DNA of 34,063 nt from Oscillospiraceae bacterium (lineage in GTDB: Bacteria > Bacillota > Clostridia > Oscillospirales > Ruminococcaceae), in NCBI GenBank assembly GCA_017399625.1, contig JAFQBT010000132.1, forward strand, positions 1-34,063. Direction: 5' to 3'. Of this stretch, positions 25,411-32,788 are shown in pieces. The first letter of the stretch is position 1, and the number at the start of each line of letters is the position of its first letter. The position numbers were made by a program, and so were the translations under genes. The notes under the pieces were generated by a model. The model was not told where the DNA came from, did not search any database, and saw only the letters and a program-made list of their open reading frames with translations.

Positions 25411-25803
25411 TCAGCGCAAACCACCTCCGAAAATTCCGCTTTCCTCAAGGGCGGGAAGAACGCTCATAAGCCGGAGGATATTTATTGCGTTATCGATTTT
25501 CTGCGGTTCACGAAGATGGGGACGGAGCGCACGAAGGAGATTTACGTTCTGATCGTCGCAGGACATTTTTGAAAAAATGCTCTGCATTTTCATGAGCATG
25601 CCGATATCCATTCCGGAAAAGGGATTTTCCTGCTTCGGCGGCGGAGTCTGCTGCTGAAGAAGCGACGATAAATCAAAACCACCGTTCCCCGGATTTTGCG
25701 GAGGATTTTCTCCGCCCTGGAGGGAGGAAAGAAGATTTTGGATGTTGCGCTGAGCCTCCGGGTTTTGTAAAATTGCAGAAAGCTGCTCGGAAAGATCGGG
25801 CAT
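25411..25803 (-). CDS. Unrecognised small protein, second gene of a three-gene operon
   Basis: The 130-residue protein starts one base after the previous stop, with a GGAGGC site. It has an N-terminal helix with LQNPEAQRNIQNLLSSLQGG, a low-complexity Pro/Gln/Asn-rich middle (about 32-60), the segment PFSGMDIGMLMKMQ, and a C-terminal helical part (NLLRALRPHLREPQKIDNAI) ending GIFGGGLR. There is no signal peptide or clear membrane segment. The DP/NP-x-x-Q-x-x-I-x-x-L pattern also occurs in the first gene of the operon, and FSGMD in the third, so the three proteins may share ancestry or bind one another. Function unknown. Confidence 0.8.
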   Translation of the reverse strand: MPDLSEQLSAILQNPEAQRNIQNLLSSLQGGENPPQNPGNGGFDLSSLLQQQTPPPKQENPFSGMDIGMLMKMQSIFSKMSCDDQNVNLLRALRPHLREPQKIDNAINILRLMSVLPALEESGIFGGGLR

Positions 25804-25804
25804 A

Positions 25805-26041
25805 TCAGCCGCCTCCGATCAGTTTTTTGATAATTGCCTGGTTCTTCGGGTCGGAAAGAAAACGTTCCAGTTCCTGCGGGCTGTTGGCATAATGCTGAAC
25901 CTTCGGCGCGGCAATGTTCCCGAAAACGCCCAGGTCATTGTTCTTTGCGGCGTTCGCAAGTTTTTCCCTGCTGATGCCGAGCTTTTTGCTTGCCGCATCG
26001 AGAAGAGCATTCTGCTGTTCGGGGGTAAGGTTGAAATCCAT
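25805..26041 (-). CDS. Unrecognised small protein, first gene of a three-gene operon
   Basis: The 78-residue soluble protein begins MDFNLTPEQQNALLDAASKK, a helical segment with a second helix LGISREKLANAAKNN. It ends with an acidic-basic helix FLSDPKNQAIIKKLIGGG. GGCGGA precedes the ATG at 26041. The two following genes are spaced by one base and a likely 4-nt overlap, so they form one unit read toward degV, divergent from the phosphoesterase gene. The two-helix N-terminus could be a small HTH, but no family was recognised. Confidence 0.8.
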   Translation of the reverse strand: MDFNLTPEQQNALLDAASKKLGISREKLANAAKNNDLGVFGNIAAPKVQHYANSPQELERFLSDPKNQAIIKKLIGGG

Positions 26042-26082
26042 TGAAAATTCCGCCTTTCATTAAAAAAATCGGGTAATCCGCC

Positions 26083-26111
26083 TTGTGCAAAAGCAAAAAG
26101 CGGAATATAAT
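26083..26111 (+). promoter_or_regulatory. Promoter of the phosphoesterase gene
   Basis: TTGTGC (26083-26088), a 17-nt spacer and a perfect TATAAT (26106-26111) lie in the divergent region, about 55 nt before the phosphoesterase ATG. Confidence 0.65.
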
Positions 26112-26166
26112 AAAAAATATGAAAAGTTTTTTTGTGATATTCCGCAAAAAGGAGGTTTTGGTCCAG

Positions 26167-26643
26167 ATGAGGGCAGTTGTTTTTTCGGACAGCCACGGAA
26201 ATTATGACGTTCTTGAAACCATTATGGAGCGCCATAAGGACAACGCGGATATTTTTATTCATCTCGGTGACGGCGAAAGGGAAATTGAGCTTATTCAATA
26301 TGTTTATAATGATAAAAAGATTTATTTCGTTTCCGGAAACTGCGATTGGGGAACGGACAAACCGGATTATGATATTATAAAATTCGGAGGAAAAACAATT
26401 TTTTTTACCCACGGAGCGAGATTCGGCGTTAAAGATAACCTCAACATCGCAAAGCTTTTTGCCCGGAAAAACGAAGCGGATATTCTTCTTTTCGGTCACA
26501 CACATATTGCCATGACGGATTATGACGACGGGCTTTATATCATGAATCCGGGAAGCTGCGGAAGACCGCGTTCAGGCGGACCGAGTTATGGAATAATCGA
26601 CATCACCGAAGCAGGAATTGCGATGCATACGGTGGAAATCTGA
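26167..26643 (+). CDS. YfcE/MJ0936-type metallophosphoesterase
   Basis: The 158-residue calcineurin-like phosphoesterase carries the full two-metal motif set: SDSHGN (residues 7-12), the LGDGE segment, SGNCDWG, and the final GHTH with THG before it. Members of this family hydrolyse phosphodiesters such as bis-pNPP in vitro, but their cellular substrates are mostly unknown. The ATG at 26167 with AGGAGG 11 nt upstream gives MRAVVFSDSHGN, the usual family start; 28 further codons upstream are open but lack a site. A lipoprotein gene follows after 14 nt, so the two are probably co-transcribed. The family is certain, the substrate unknown. Confidence 0.92.
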   Translation: MRAVVFSDSHGNYDVLETIMERHKDNADIFIHLGDGEREIELIQYVYNDKKIYFVSGNCDWGTDKPDYDIIKFGGKTIFFTHGARFGVKDNLNIAKLFARKNEADILLFGHTHIAMTDYDDGLYIMNPGSCGRPRSGGPSYGIIDITEAGIAMHTVEI

Positions 26644-26657
26644 TTGGGAGGCACAGT

Positions 26658-27488
26658 ATGAAAAAGATTTTTCTCTTTATTATTTCGCTATTAATGGTGA
26701 TTTCCGGATGCGCCATTAATAATCCGGATATAAATTATTATGAAGAACCCGAAGAAGGAGAAACGGAACTTTTGAGTTTTGAAGAAGCTGTTTCTTTGAG
26801 CAATGCGGTATTTTACGGAAAAATCGAAAAAATTATTGTTAAAGAAGAACATTTTGAATTTGAAACTTCGGTAACAGAAGTTCTTGGCGGAAATGTTTTT
26901 GAAAAAAAGGTTTTTGTTTTTCCTTCGGAAGAAGATGCACTGAAATATAAAGAGGGAAAAGAATACCTTTTTGTTACCAAAAAGAACGATTATGTTATGT
27001 ATGATTATGACAGATATATGATTTCGGGAAATATTTTTATCTTTCCGGAGGAAAACATTTTTACTCAATACGGAGAAGAAATTGTTTTGGAAAACGGTGA
27101 AGATATAATCGAATATATCACCGAAAATTCAAAAGAAATTCCGGTTGCTGAAGAAAAGGTTTATTCAAGCAATTTTGAAGAAACCGCAAAGGAATCTTAT
27201 CATATAGGAATTGTTAAAATCAGCAAACTTTATGTGGAAAGCACCAACCACAACGGAAACGTTTATGTTTGCAAAGTTAAAAAACTTTTTACAGAAAACG
27301 AACTTAATAAGGATAAGGACGGAACGATAATGCTTGTTCTGCTCAAGGGAAGCGTTGAGATTGGAAAAGAATATCTTATAGGATTCGATCCGGCTTCGGA
27401 ATTTTCCATAATTTATACTCAGACGACCCTCGAAAGTATTTTTGAACCAACGGAAGAGAATATTGATCTGATTAAAAAATATATTTAA
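26658..27488 (+). CDS. Lipoprotein of unknown function
   Basis: The 276-residue protein has a clear lipoprotein signal, MKKIFLFIISLLMVISGC, with lipobox ISGC and Cys18 as the lipidated residue. The mature part is acidic, rich in Glu, Asn, Lys and Tyr, and reads as two similar halves. Each opens with a strand about whether a 'K/G-x-I-x-K-I' segment occurs (AVFYGKIEKIIVKEEHFEFE and HIGIVKISKLYVESTNHNGN), followed by an OB-like run of strands and a K-E-Y-L-F/I-G segment (KEGKEYLFVT, EIGKEYLIGFD). An internal duplication is therefore likely. GGGAGG precedes the ATG. The codons are more AT-rich than those of its neighbours. No family was recognised. Confidence 0.82.
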   Translation: MKKIFLFIISLLMVISGCAINNPDINYYEEPEEGETELLSFEEAVSLSNAVFYGKIEKIIVKEEHFEFETSVTEVLGGNVFEKKVFVFPSEEDALKYKEGKEYLFVTKKNDYVMYDYDRYMISGNIFIFPEENIFTQYGEEIVLENGEDIIEYITENSKEIPVAEEKVYSSNFEETAKESYHIGIVKISKLYVESTNHNGNVYVCKVKKLFTENELNKDKDGTIMLVLLKGSVEIGKEYLIGFDPASEFSIIYTQTTLESIFEPTEENIDLIKKYI

Positions 27489-27581
27489 AGAAAAAGTTGT
27501 GATACCTGCTGTTGAAATTTTATTCGGAAAAGAGTGGGAAGATGGCGTTTGATCTTAAAAATAATATAAAAGCTGAACAAG

Positions 27582-27614
27582 AAGCTCCGATGTAAACCAT
27601 CGGAGCTTTTTTGT
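27582..27614 (+). terminator. Terminator after the lipoprotein gene
   Basis: An 11-bp stem (AAGCTCCGATG / CATCGGAGCTT) with a 5-nt loop ends in a T-run, 94 nt after the stop. Confidence 0.85.
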
Positions 27615-27674
27615 TCTAAATCCAAAACTCTCCGCATAAGTTTTGAAAAGAAAACGAAAAGGAGAGGAATTTTT

Positions 27675-29180
27675 ATGGAACTTGATACCAGCTTCCGCAA
27701 GGTTTTCTGCTGCGGAAATCCGGAAGAGAAAAAAGCGATTATTCCGGTGGATTGTTCGATTATTCTTCCGGATTATTTTCCGGATGTGATGAAAATACTG
27801 CGATATACCGCAAAAACCGTTAAATTTCCGGTGGTTTCCGAAGGCGGAGCCGAAACTGTTTCCGGAAATGTGAACATCGAGGTCAACTATGTTTCGGAGG
27901 AAGGAGAACTTTGCTCCTGCAGTCAGCTCCAGCCCTTCAGCCACAGCTTCGACTGCGGAGAAAGCATTGCGGCAGCGGAAGCGGATATTTATGTCGGCGA
28001 AATCGGCTGCCGTGCGGTCAACAAAAGACGTATCGACCTTCACGGAAGCATAGAGGCGGTTTTGCGGATTATTTCCGGCGGCGAAAAAAGCTTTCTTTCT
28101 TCCGCAAAGGGAGCAGGTGCGGTTTGCAGGGAAGAAAGCGCCGAAACGGTTATGATGGCGGGGGAATTTTATAAAAGTTTTACCCTTGAGGAAAAAGGCG
28201 AGCTTGGTTACGGAAAGCCGCCCTTCGGAAAAATCCTCCGTTCATCTGCAAATGCGGAGGTGGCGGAATGTCACGTTATCCAGGACAAAATCGTGACGAA
28301 GGGCGAAATCCGACTGAGCGTGCTCTGGAAACCGGAAGAAACGGAGGAAGGCGAAAACGGAACTTTCCTTTCGGATTTCGTTTTTCCGGTGAGCAGAATG
28401 GTGGATGCGCCGGGAATTTTGCCGACGGATATCTGCGACGCAAGATACGAGACGGATTTTCCGGAAATTTCGCCATCGGACGACGGGCTTAATATCAGGG
28501 TGAAAACCGGGATTTTTGCAAGGGTTTACCGCAAGGAGCGGGCGGATTTTGTTGCGGATATGTTTTCAACGGATTTTGAAAGCCGCGCCGAAAAGGAAAA
28601 ATTTTCGGTGATAAACGAAGCAATTCCCGTTTCAGCAGCGGAAACTTTTTTTGAAAGATTCGAGCTTCCGGAAACGGCGGAAACGGTGACGGATATCTGG
28701 CTTGAGCCGGACGTTCCGGAAATTACCGGCGACGGAAAAATTGTTCTCGGCGCAAGGCTCTGTATGTTTGCAAAGGACGGCGATGAAAGCCCGGTTTATT
28801 TTGAAAAAATGCTCAGCAGGGAAATTGCTTCCCCGGCGGCGGGAAAGAATATTGTTTTCCACAATCTTTCCGCAGGGGTCCGGAGCACGGAATTTTCCGC
28901 AGGAAAGGATAAAAATGCGGAGATTTCCGCATCCGTGCTCATCGACGGAACGGTTTATTCCGCTTTGAGCACCGAAGCGGTGACTTCGTGCTCAATAAAT
29001 CCGGAGCGGAAAATTGAGCACGGCGGCGCAGCAATGGTCTTTTGCTTTGCGGAAAAAGGCGAAAGCATCTGGGATATTGCAAAGAAATACGGTGCTTCGA
29101 TGGAGGGAATCTGTTCGGAAAACGGAATTTCCGGCGAAATTCTTCCGGAAAAGACCATGCTCGTTATAACAAGACAATAA
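27675..29180 (+). CDS. sipL: SPOCS (DUF3794) and LysM domain protein, SipL-like spore coat factor
   Basis: The 501-residue protein contains SPOCS/DUF3794 domains. The first opens near residue 20 with IIPVDCSIILPDYFPDVMKI and includes GNVNIEVNYVSEEGELCSCS; a repeat follows near 165-260 (ILRSSANAEVAECHVIQDKI, then GEIRLSVLW). The last 45-50 residues form a LysM-type domain (EKGESIWDIAKKYGASMEGI, then EKTMLVITRQ). This architecture is that of SipL in Clostridioides difficile, which binds the coat protein SpoIVA through its LysM domain and is needed for coat assembly around the forespore. No signal peptide is present, as expected for a mother-cell cytoplasmic protein. GGAGAGG precedes the ATG. 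Strong sign that the organism can form spores; the exact orthology is inferred. Confidence 0.85.
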   Translation: MELDTSFRKVFCCGNPEEKKAIIPVDCSIILPDYFPDVMKILRYTAKTVKFPVVSEGGAETVSGNVNIEVNYVSEEGELCSCSQLQPFSHSFDCGESIAAAEADIYVGEIGCRAVNKRRIDLHGSIEAVLRIISGGEKSFLSSAKGAGAVCREESAETVMMAGEFYKSFTLEEKGELGYGKPPFGKILRSSANAEVAECHVIQDKIVTKGEIRLSVLWKPEETEEGENGTFLSDFVFPVSRMVDAPGILPTDICDARYETDFPEISPSDDGLNIRVKTGIFARVYRKERADFVADMFSTDFESRAEKEKFSVINEAIPVSAAETFFERFELPETAETVTDIWLEPDVPEITGDGKIVLGARLCMFAKDGDESPVYFEKMLSREIASPAAGKNIVFHNLSAGVRSTEFSAGKDKNAEISASVLIDGTVYSALSTEAVTSCSINPERKIEHGGAAMVFCFAEKGESIWDIAKKYGASMEGICSENGISGEILPEKTMLVITRQ

Positions 29181-29183
29181 AAA

Positions 29184-29216
29184 ACAGCGCACTTCGGGAA
29201 GAGGTGCGTTTTTTTT
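29184..29216 (+). terminator. Terminator after the SipL-like gene
   Basis: An 8-bp stem (CGCACTTC / GAGGTGCG, one wobble) with a 5-nt loop is followed by eight T residues. The rest of the 297-nt gap to the next gene holds no clear promoter pair; it has a minor 6-bp hairpin at 29409-29429 and a TAAAAT at 29387-29392. Confidence 0.82.
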
Positions 29217-29477
29217 GATGAATTTGTGAAAGAAGAAAACGGCATAAAAGGGAGATTTTTCCGCCGTTTCCATATACTCCGGAAAGCTTTTGAAAAACGG
29301 CACAAAACAAAAAACAAAATCGCCTTTCTGTTAGTGAAAGCTGACGGTTTTTGAAAAAATCTGTGGGTTTCGGGAGAAAATCGGGGTAAAATCGTCCCTG
29401 CGGTGATTCGTTCTTCCGGAGAGAGAACGGAACACACAAAAACAAAAAAGCTAAATTAATTACGGAGGAAGTTTAAC

Positions 29478-31079
29478 ATGAAAAAAGCTCTTGCTCTTGT
29501 GCTCGCTCTCATGATGACTGCGGCAATGGGAGTGACTTCTTTTGCTGACATCCCTGTTATAGACCTCACCGAGGAAATCGGCAGTGCTTCCGGCACTTAT
29601 ATCAAAATTTCCGATTCCGATATCTGGACGGCACCGCCTTCCAGCGACGGCAGCTCCGCAACTTATTATACCAACGGTATGGGCGGCGTTGTTTATTTTT
29701 CCATGATCTTCAGACCCAACACTTATAAAGACGTTAAAGTTGAAAGCACCGGAATTGTTTCCGCAACTGTTCTTGATTACGATCCGGCAATTTATTCCGC
29801 AAACGACGAAGTATGGGAATCCATCAGCGAAGACATCAACTTCAGCATCAACGATTCCAAAAGCGGTTCCGTAATCAGCTATGACAAAGTCACCACCGTT
29901 ATCAACAAAGGTACTTATGACGAGGAAACCGGCGTTTTCACCGTTACCGAGGAAGGCAAACCTTCCGTTTCCTATGCAATCGGCGGCAGCACCGAAGCAA
30001 AAACCGAACTCAATTCCGACAAAACCGAACAGACCGTTGTTACTGTTGAAACCATCAACTTCAGCACCGACTATATGGAAGTAAGAGCGGCTGCAAAAAA
30101 CCTTAATACCGAAGGCAAAACCACCCGTTACGAAGCAGTATGCAACCAGGACGTTTATATTGTAAAAGTAAAAGTTGCAGATAACTTCGGCGTAAACTAT
30201 GCAAAAGGCACCTTCCAGGCAAAAGCAACCGGCGCAGCAGACGGAAAAGCTTATGCGGGTATCAAAAACGACGTTATTGCCGACGTTGCAATCGCTTCCA
30301 TAGATACCGTAGGTTATTATGCTGAACATTACAAAGCAAACGGAAAAGGCGAACTTTTCCCCATCAACGAAGTTACTGAAAAATCCGATTTCGGTTACTG
30401 GGATTTTTATGAGGACAGAATGTCTTCCAACAAGGCTTTTGTAATTTCCACCACCGCTTTCCGCTCCATTGTTGACAAAGGCATCACCCTTGTTGATAAT
30501 TCTGCAGACCCCACCGTTATTGTTGATATCCCGAAAGTTTCCGCAAGCCAGAGCGGCGTCAACTTCCTTACCGACAGCGGCGCAAAATACAAAAAAGTTG
30601 ACGGCGAACAGGTTTTTGATAACTACTATCTCGATTTTTATGGAAAACAGACCATTGCAACCGATTTTACCATCACCTGGAAACCCGGCTGCACCTATGG
30701 CGAACTTCTTCAGAAATTCGGTAAAAACACCGACGAAACCGAAAAAGTTGTTTTCCATCTCAACGTTGACGGCAAAGACAATCTTATCAGCATCGACTAC
30801 AGCAAAGTAAATCTTTATGACGAAGTTGAAATCGAAATCGTACGCAAAGCAGGTTCCACCCTTGGCAGATACATTCTTTCCGGCAGCAAAGTTACTGCAA
30901 ACGGAAACGGCGGTTCCGGCAACACCGGTTCCGGCGGCAACGGCGGTTCCAACAACGGCGGCACTTCCGGCGAAAGCAACCCCAATACCGGTGCGGAGGA
31001 TATGATCGGCATTGCAGCGGCAATGGCAGTTGTTTCCGCAGCGGCAGGCGCAGCTTTTGCACTCAGAAAAAGAAAATAA
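29478..31079 (+). CDS. Secreted surface protein of unknown function with NPxTG-type C-terminal anchor
   Basis: The 533-residue protein has a signal peptide (MKKALALVLALMMTAAMGVT, cleavage near SFA23), a long beta-rich, Thr/Lys/Asp-rich body with no recognised domain, and a Gly/Ser/Asn-rich flexible linker (about 475-500). It ends with NPNTG, a hydrophobic run (IGIAAAMAVVSAAAGAAFAL) and a basic tail RKRK. That ending resembles a sortase signal and is the same type as in the subtilisin of this window. GGAGG at 29463-29467 precedes the ATG. Codon choice (GCA, TTC, TCC, AAA) matches the highly expressed genes of the window, suggesting an abundant protein. It may be a matrix, pilus-tip or S-layer-like component; none of these is shown by a motif. 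Confidence 0.87.
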   Translation: MKKALALVLALMMTAAMGVTSFADIPVIDLTEEIGSASGTYIKISDSDIWTAPPSSDGSSATYYTNGMGGVVYFSMIFRPNTYKDVKVESTGIVSATVLDYDPAIYSANDEVWESISEDINFSINDSKSGSVISYDKVTTVINKGTYDEETGVFTVTEEGKPSVSYAIGGSTEAKTELNSDKTEQTVVTVETINFSTDYMEVRAAAKNLNTEGKTTRYEAVCNQDVYIVKVKVADNFGVNYAKGTFQAKATGAADGKAYAGIKNDVIADVAIASIDTVGYYAEHYKANGKGELFPINEVTEKSDFGYWDFYEDRMSSNKAFVISTTAFRSIVDKGITLVDNSADPTVIVDIPKVSASQSGVNFLTDSGAKYKKVDGEQVFDNYYLDFYGKQTIATDFTITWKPGCTYGELLQKFGKNTDETEKVVFHLNVDGKDNLISIDYSKVNLYDEVEIEIVRKAGSTLGRYILSGSKVTANGNGGSGNTGSGGNGGSNNGGTSGESNPNTGAEDMIGIAAAMAVVSAAAGAAFALRKRK

Positions 31080-31121
31080 TCTGAACAACTGAAAAACAGA
31101 AACATTAAACCTCTTTTGATG

Positions 31122-31160
31122 AAAATCCCTTCCGGAGCTCTCCGCCGGAGGGGATTTTTT
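31122..31160 (+). terminator. Terminator after the surface protein gene
   Basis: A 14-bp stem (AAAATCCCTTCCGG / CCGGAGGGGATTTT, one wobble) with a 9-nt loop ends in six T residues. Confidence 0.88.
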
Positions 31161-31199
31161 GCTTGAAATCAAAAAAATCGCATATTTTCGCGGTTTTTC

Positions 31200-31228
31200 T
31201 TGACAAAGCGGCAACGGTTTGCTAAAAT
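31200..31228 (+). promoter_or_regulatory. Promoter of the ATPase gene
   Basis: TTGACA (31200-31205), a 17-nt spacer and TAAAAT (31223-31228) form one of the best sigma-A promoters in the window, about 55 nt before the ATG at 31284. Confidence 0.85.
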
Positions 31229-31283
31229 GAGAAACCACAGAATTATAATACCTTAAAATATATAAAATTGGGAGGACGAATCT

Positions 31284-32660
31284 ATGGTTATCGGAAGAGA
31301 AGCAAAACTTGATTCCATGGAAAAAAACTGGGCATCCGCCGGCGCAAAATTCGTTGTTGTTTACGGAAGCCATAAAAGCGGAAAAACCGCCGTTCTTTCA
31401 AAATTTTCCGAAGGGAAAAGGGGAGTTTTCTTTTCTGCGGAAAGGCTGAATTCTTTCATGAACCTCCGGCTTTTTGAAAAAGCTGTTTCGGAATTTTCCG
31501 GCGAGGAGGAGGATTTCCCCACCTGGAAAGTCGCTTTCAGAAGAATCGGTGAATTTGCAAAGGATGAAAGATTTCTCCTTGCAATAGATGATTTTGCCGA
31601 CCTTGTTTTTGAGGACAGAGCCGTGCTCAGAGATTTCCGCAATGCTTTTGAAAACGAATGGCGCAACAGCAATATTTTTGTTGCCGCCGGCTGCGGAAGG
31701 GTATGCTTTACCGAAAACGAAATCCTTGCAGAAAATTCTGCCGCGGCAATGCGCCGTCCGGTTATCTATAAGCTTGACGAGCTGGATTATCTTGATTCCG
31801 CAAAACTTCTCCCGAAGGATATTTCCGCAATGGACAAGATGAGATATTACTGTTGCCTCGGCGGAATCCCGGAATATCTCCGCCTTGTTAAAAGCGGCGT
31901 TGATTTTGAGGAAAACATCCGGAATATTTTCCTCCGGAAGGATTCACCCCTTGCCGGCGAACCGCCGATGCTTTTTCTTGATGAACTCCGGGAACCGGAA
32001 TTTTATAATTCCATTCTCTTTGCCCTTGCAAAAGGAAGCCAGCGCATCAACGAAATCGTTGCGGAAACCGGCGAAAGCTCCACAAAGGTAAACAAATATC
32101 TGCTGACCCTTCTCCAGATGCAGATCGTCAGCCGCGATATTCCTTTTGGCGAGGAAAACAAGGCAAGCCGCAAGGGAGTTTACAGAATCAGCTCAAATGC
32201 TCTTGCGTTCTGGTTCCGCTTTGTTCTTCCGAACAAAACCGCAATTGCTGCAGGAAAACCCATTGAGGAAAATCTCCCCGACGAAATCGACAGATATATC
32301 GAAGGAAAACTTTTTGAGCAGGTCTGCATGCAATATATGCTCCGCAAGAACAAACAGGGAATGCTTCCGTTCCTCGGTTCCGTTGTTGCGGGATATTGGG
32401 GTTCGCTCAAGGAATATTCCGACGCAAAACTTGTTGCCGCAAACCAGCGCAACCGCCAGATCCTTTTTGCGGAATACCGCAGAAGTTTTTCCGAACCGAG
32501 GGAACAGCTTCTTTCCCGGCTTCGCAAAAACGATAAGCTTTTCGCCGAATACTGGGAGCGCTTTGATATGCTTTTCTCAATCGAACCCTTCCCGAGGGAA
32601 ATCCGCAATCTTGAAAACATGAAACTCAAGCTTGTTGACATTGAAGGACTTTACAGATAA
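31284..32660 (+). CDS. ATPase_2/DUF234 family ATP-binding protein
   Basis: The 458-residue protein opens with a STAND/AAA-like ATPase domain of the archaeal ATPase type: Walker A GSHKSGKT (28-35), Walker B FLLAIDDF (about 96-103) and an LGGIPEYL segment (about 194-201) typical of the family. Around 250-300 is a winged-helix-like region (INEIVAETGESSTKVNKYLL). The C-terminus corresponds to DUF234, which in many members is a PD-(D/E)xK nuclease. Here Asp380 and Glu397 are recognisable (SDAKL and LFAEYRRS), but the expected Lys of E-x-K is Arg399. GGGAGG precedes the ATG. The family is widespread in anaerobes and archaea with no settled function. It stands alone between a promoter and a terminator. 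Confidence 0.88.
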   Translation: MVIGREAKLDSMEKNWASAGAKFVVVYGSHKSGKTAVLSKFSEGKRGVFFSAERLNSFMNLRLFEKAVSEFSGEEEDFPTWKVAFRRIGEFAKDERFLLAIDDFADLVFEDRAVLRDFRNAFENEWRNSNIFVAAGCGRVCFTENEILAENSAAAMRRPVIYKLDELDYLDSAKLLPKDISAMDKMRYYCCLGGIPEYLRLVKSGVDFEENIRNIFLRKDSPLAGEPPMLFLDELREPEFYNSILFALAKGSQRINEIVAETGESSTKVNKYLLTLLQMQIVSRDIPFGEENKASRKGVYRISSNALAFWFRFVLPNKTAIAAGKPIEENLPDEIDRYIEGKLFEQVCMQYMLRKNKQGMLPFLGSVVAGYWGSLKEYSDAKLVAANQRNRQILFAEYRRSFSEPREQLLSRLRKNDKLFAEYWERFDMLFSIEPFPREIRNLENMKLKLVDIEGLYR

Positions 32661-32690
32661 AAAAGCTCCGCCGGAAGGCGGAGCTTTTTT
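32660..32690 (+). terminator. Terminator after the ATPase gene
   Basis: AAAAAGCTCCGCC pairs with GGCGGAGCTTTTT around a GGAA loop immediately after the stop codon. Its core is repeated after the ArsR gene at 33691. Confidence 0.9.
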
Positions 32691-32715
32691 ATTTTGATGC
32701 TCATAAAAATAAATC

Positions 32716-32743
32716 TTGACAAACGAAAATGCTGTGATATAAT
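32716..32743 (+). promoter_or_regulatory. Promoter of the ArsR operon
   Basis: TTGACA (32716-32721), a 16-nt spacer and TATAAT (32738-32743), both perfect hexamers, lie about 45 nt before the first gene. Confidence 0.87.
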
Positions 32744-32750
32744 TCAATTA

Positions 32751-32760
32751 GATGTACATC
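32751..32760. promoter_or_regulatory. Palindromic operator at the ArsR operon start
   Basis: GATGTACATC is a perfect 10-bp palindrome that extends as TTnGATGTACATCnAA. It lies 7 nt after the -10 box, at the likely transcription start, and the operon encodes an ArsR-type repressor, so autoregulation is the simplest reading. Confidence 0.7.
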
Positions 32761-32788
32761 AAAATAAATTTTGAAAAGGGATGATTTT

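Noticed and set aside
25078-25572. 164-residue plus-strand frame across the small-protein operon
   Set aside because: It overlaps a terminator and two well-spaced minus-strand genes with ribosome binding sites, and its composition is not protein-like.
27611-27650. Possible sporulation sigma-E promoter before the SipL-like gene (CATAAG at 27635-27640)
   Set aside because: The -10 match is partial and no convincing -35 lies 13-15 nt upstream, so it is too weak to list.
29460-31373. 637-residue open frame on the minus strand opposite the NPNTG surface protein
   Set aside because: It arises from codon bias of the sense gene and crosses a terminator, a promoter and the start of the ATPase gene. 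No signal peptide or domain is seen.
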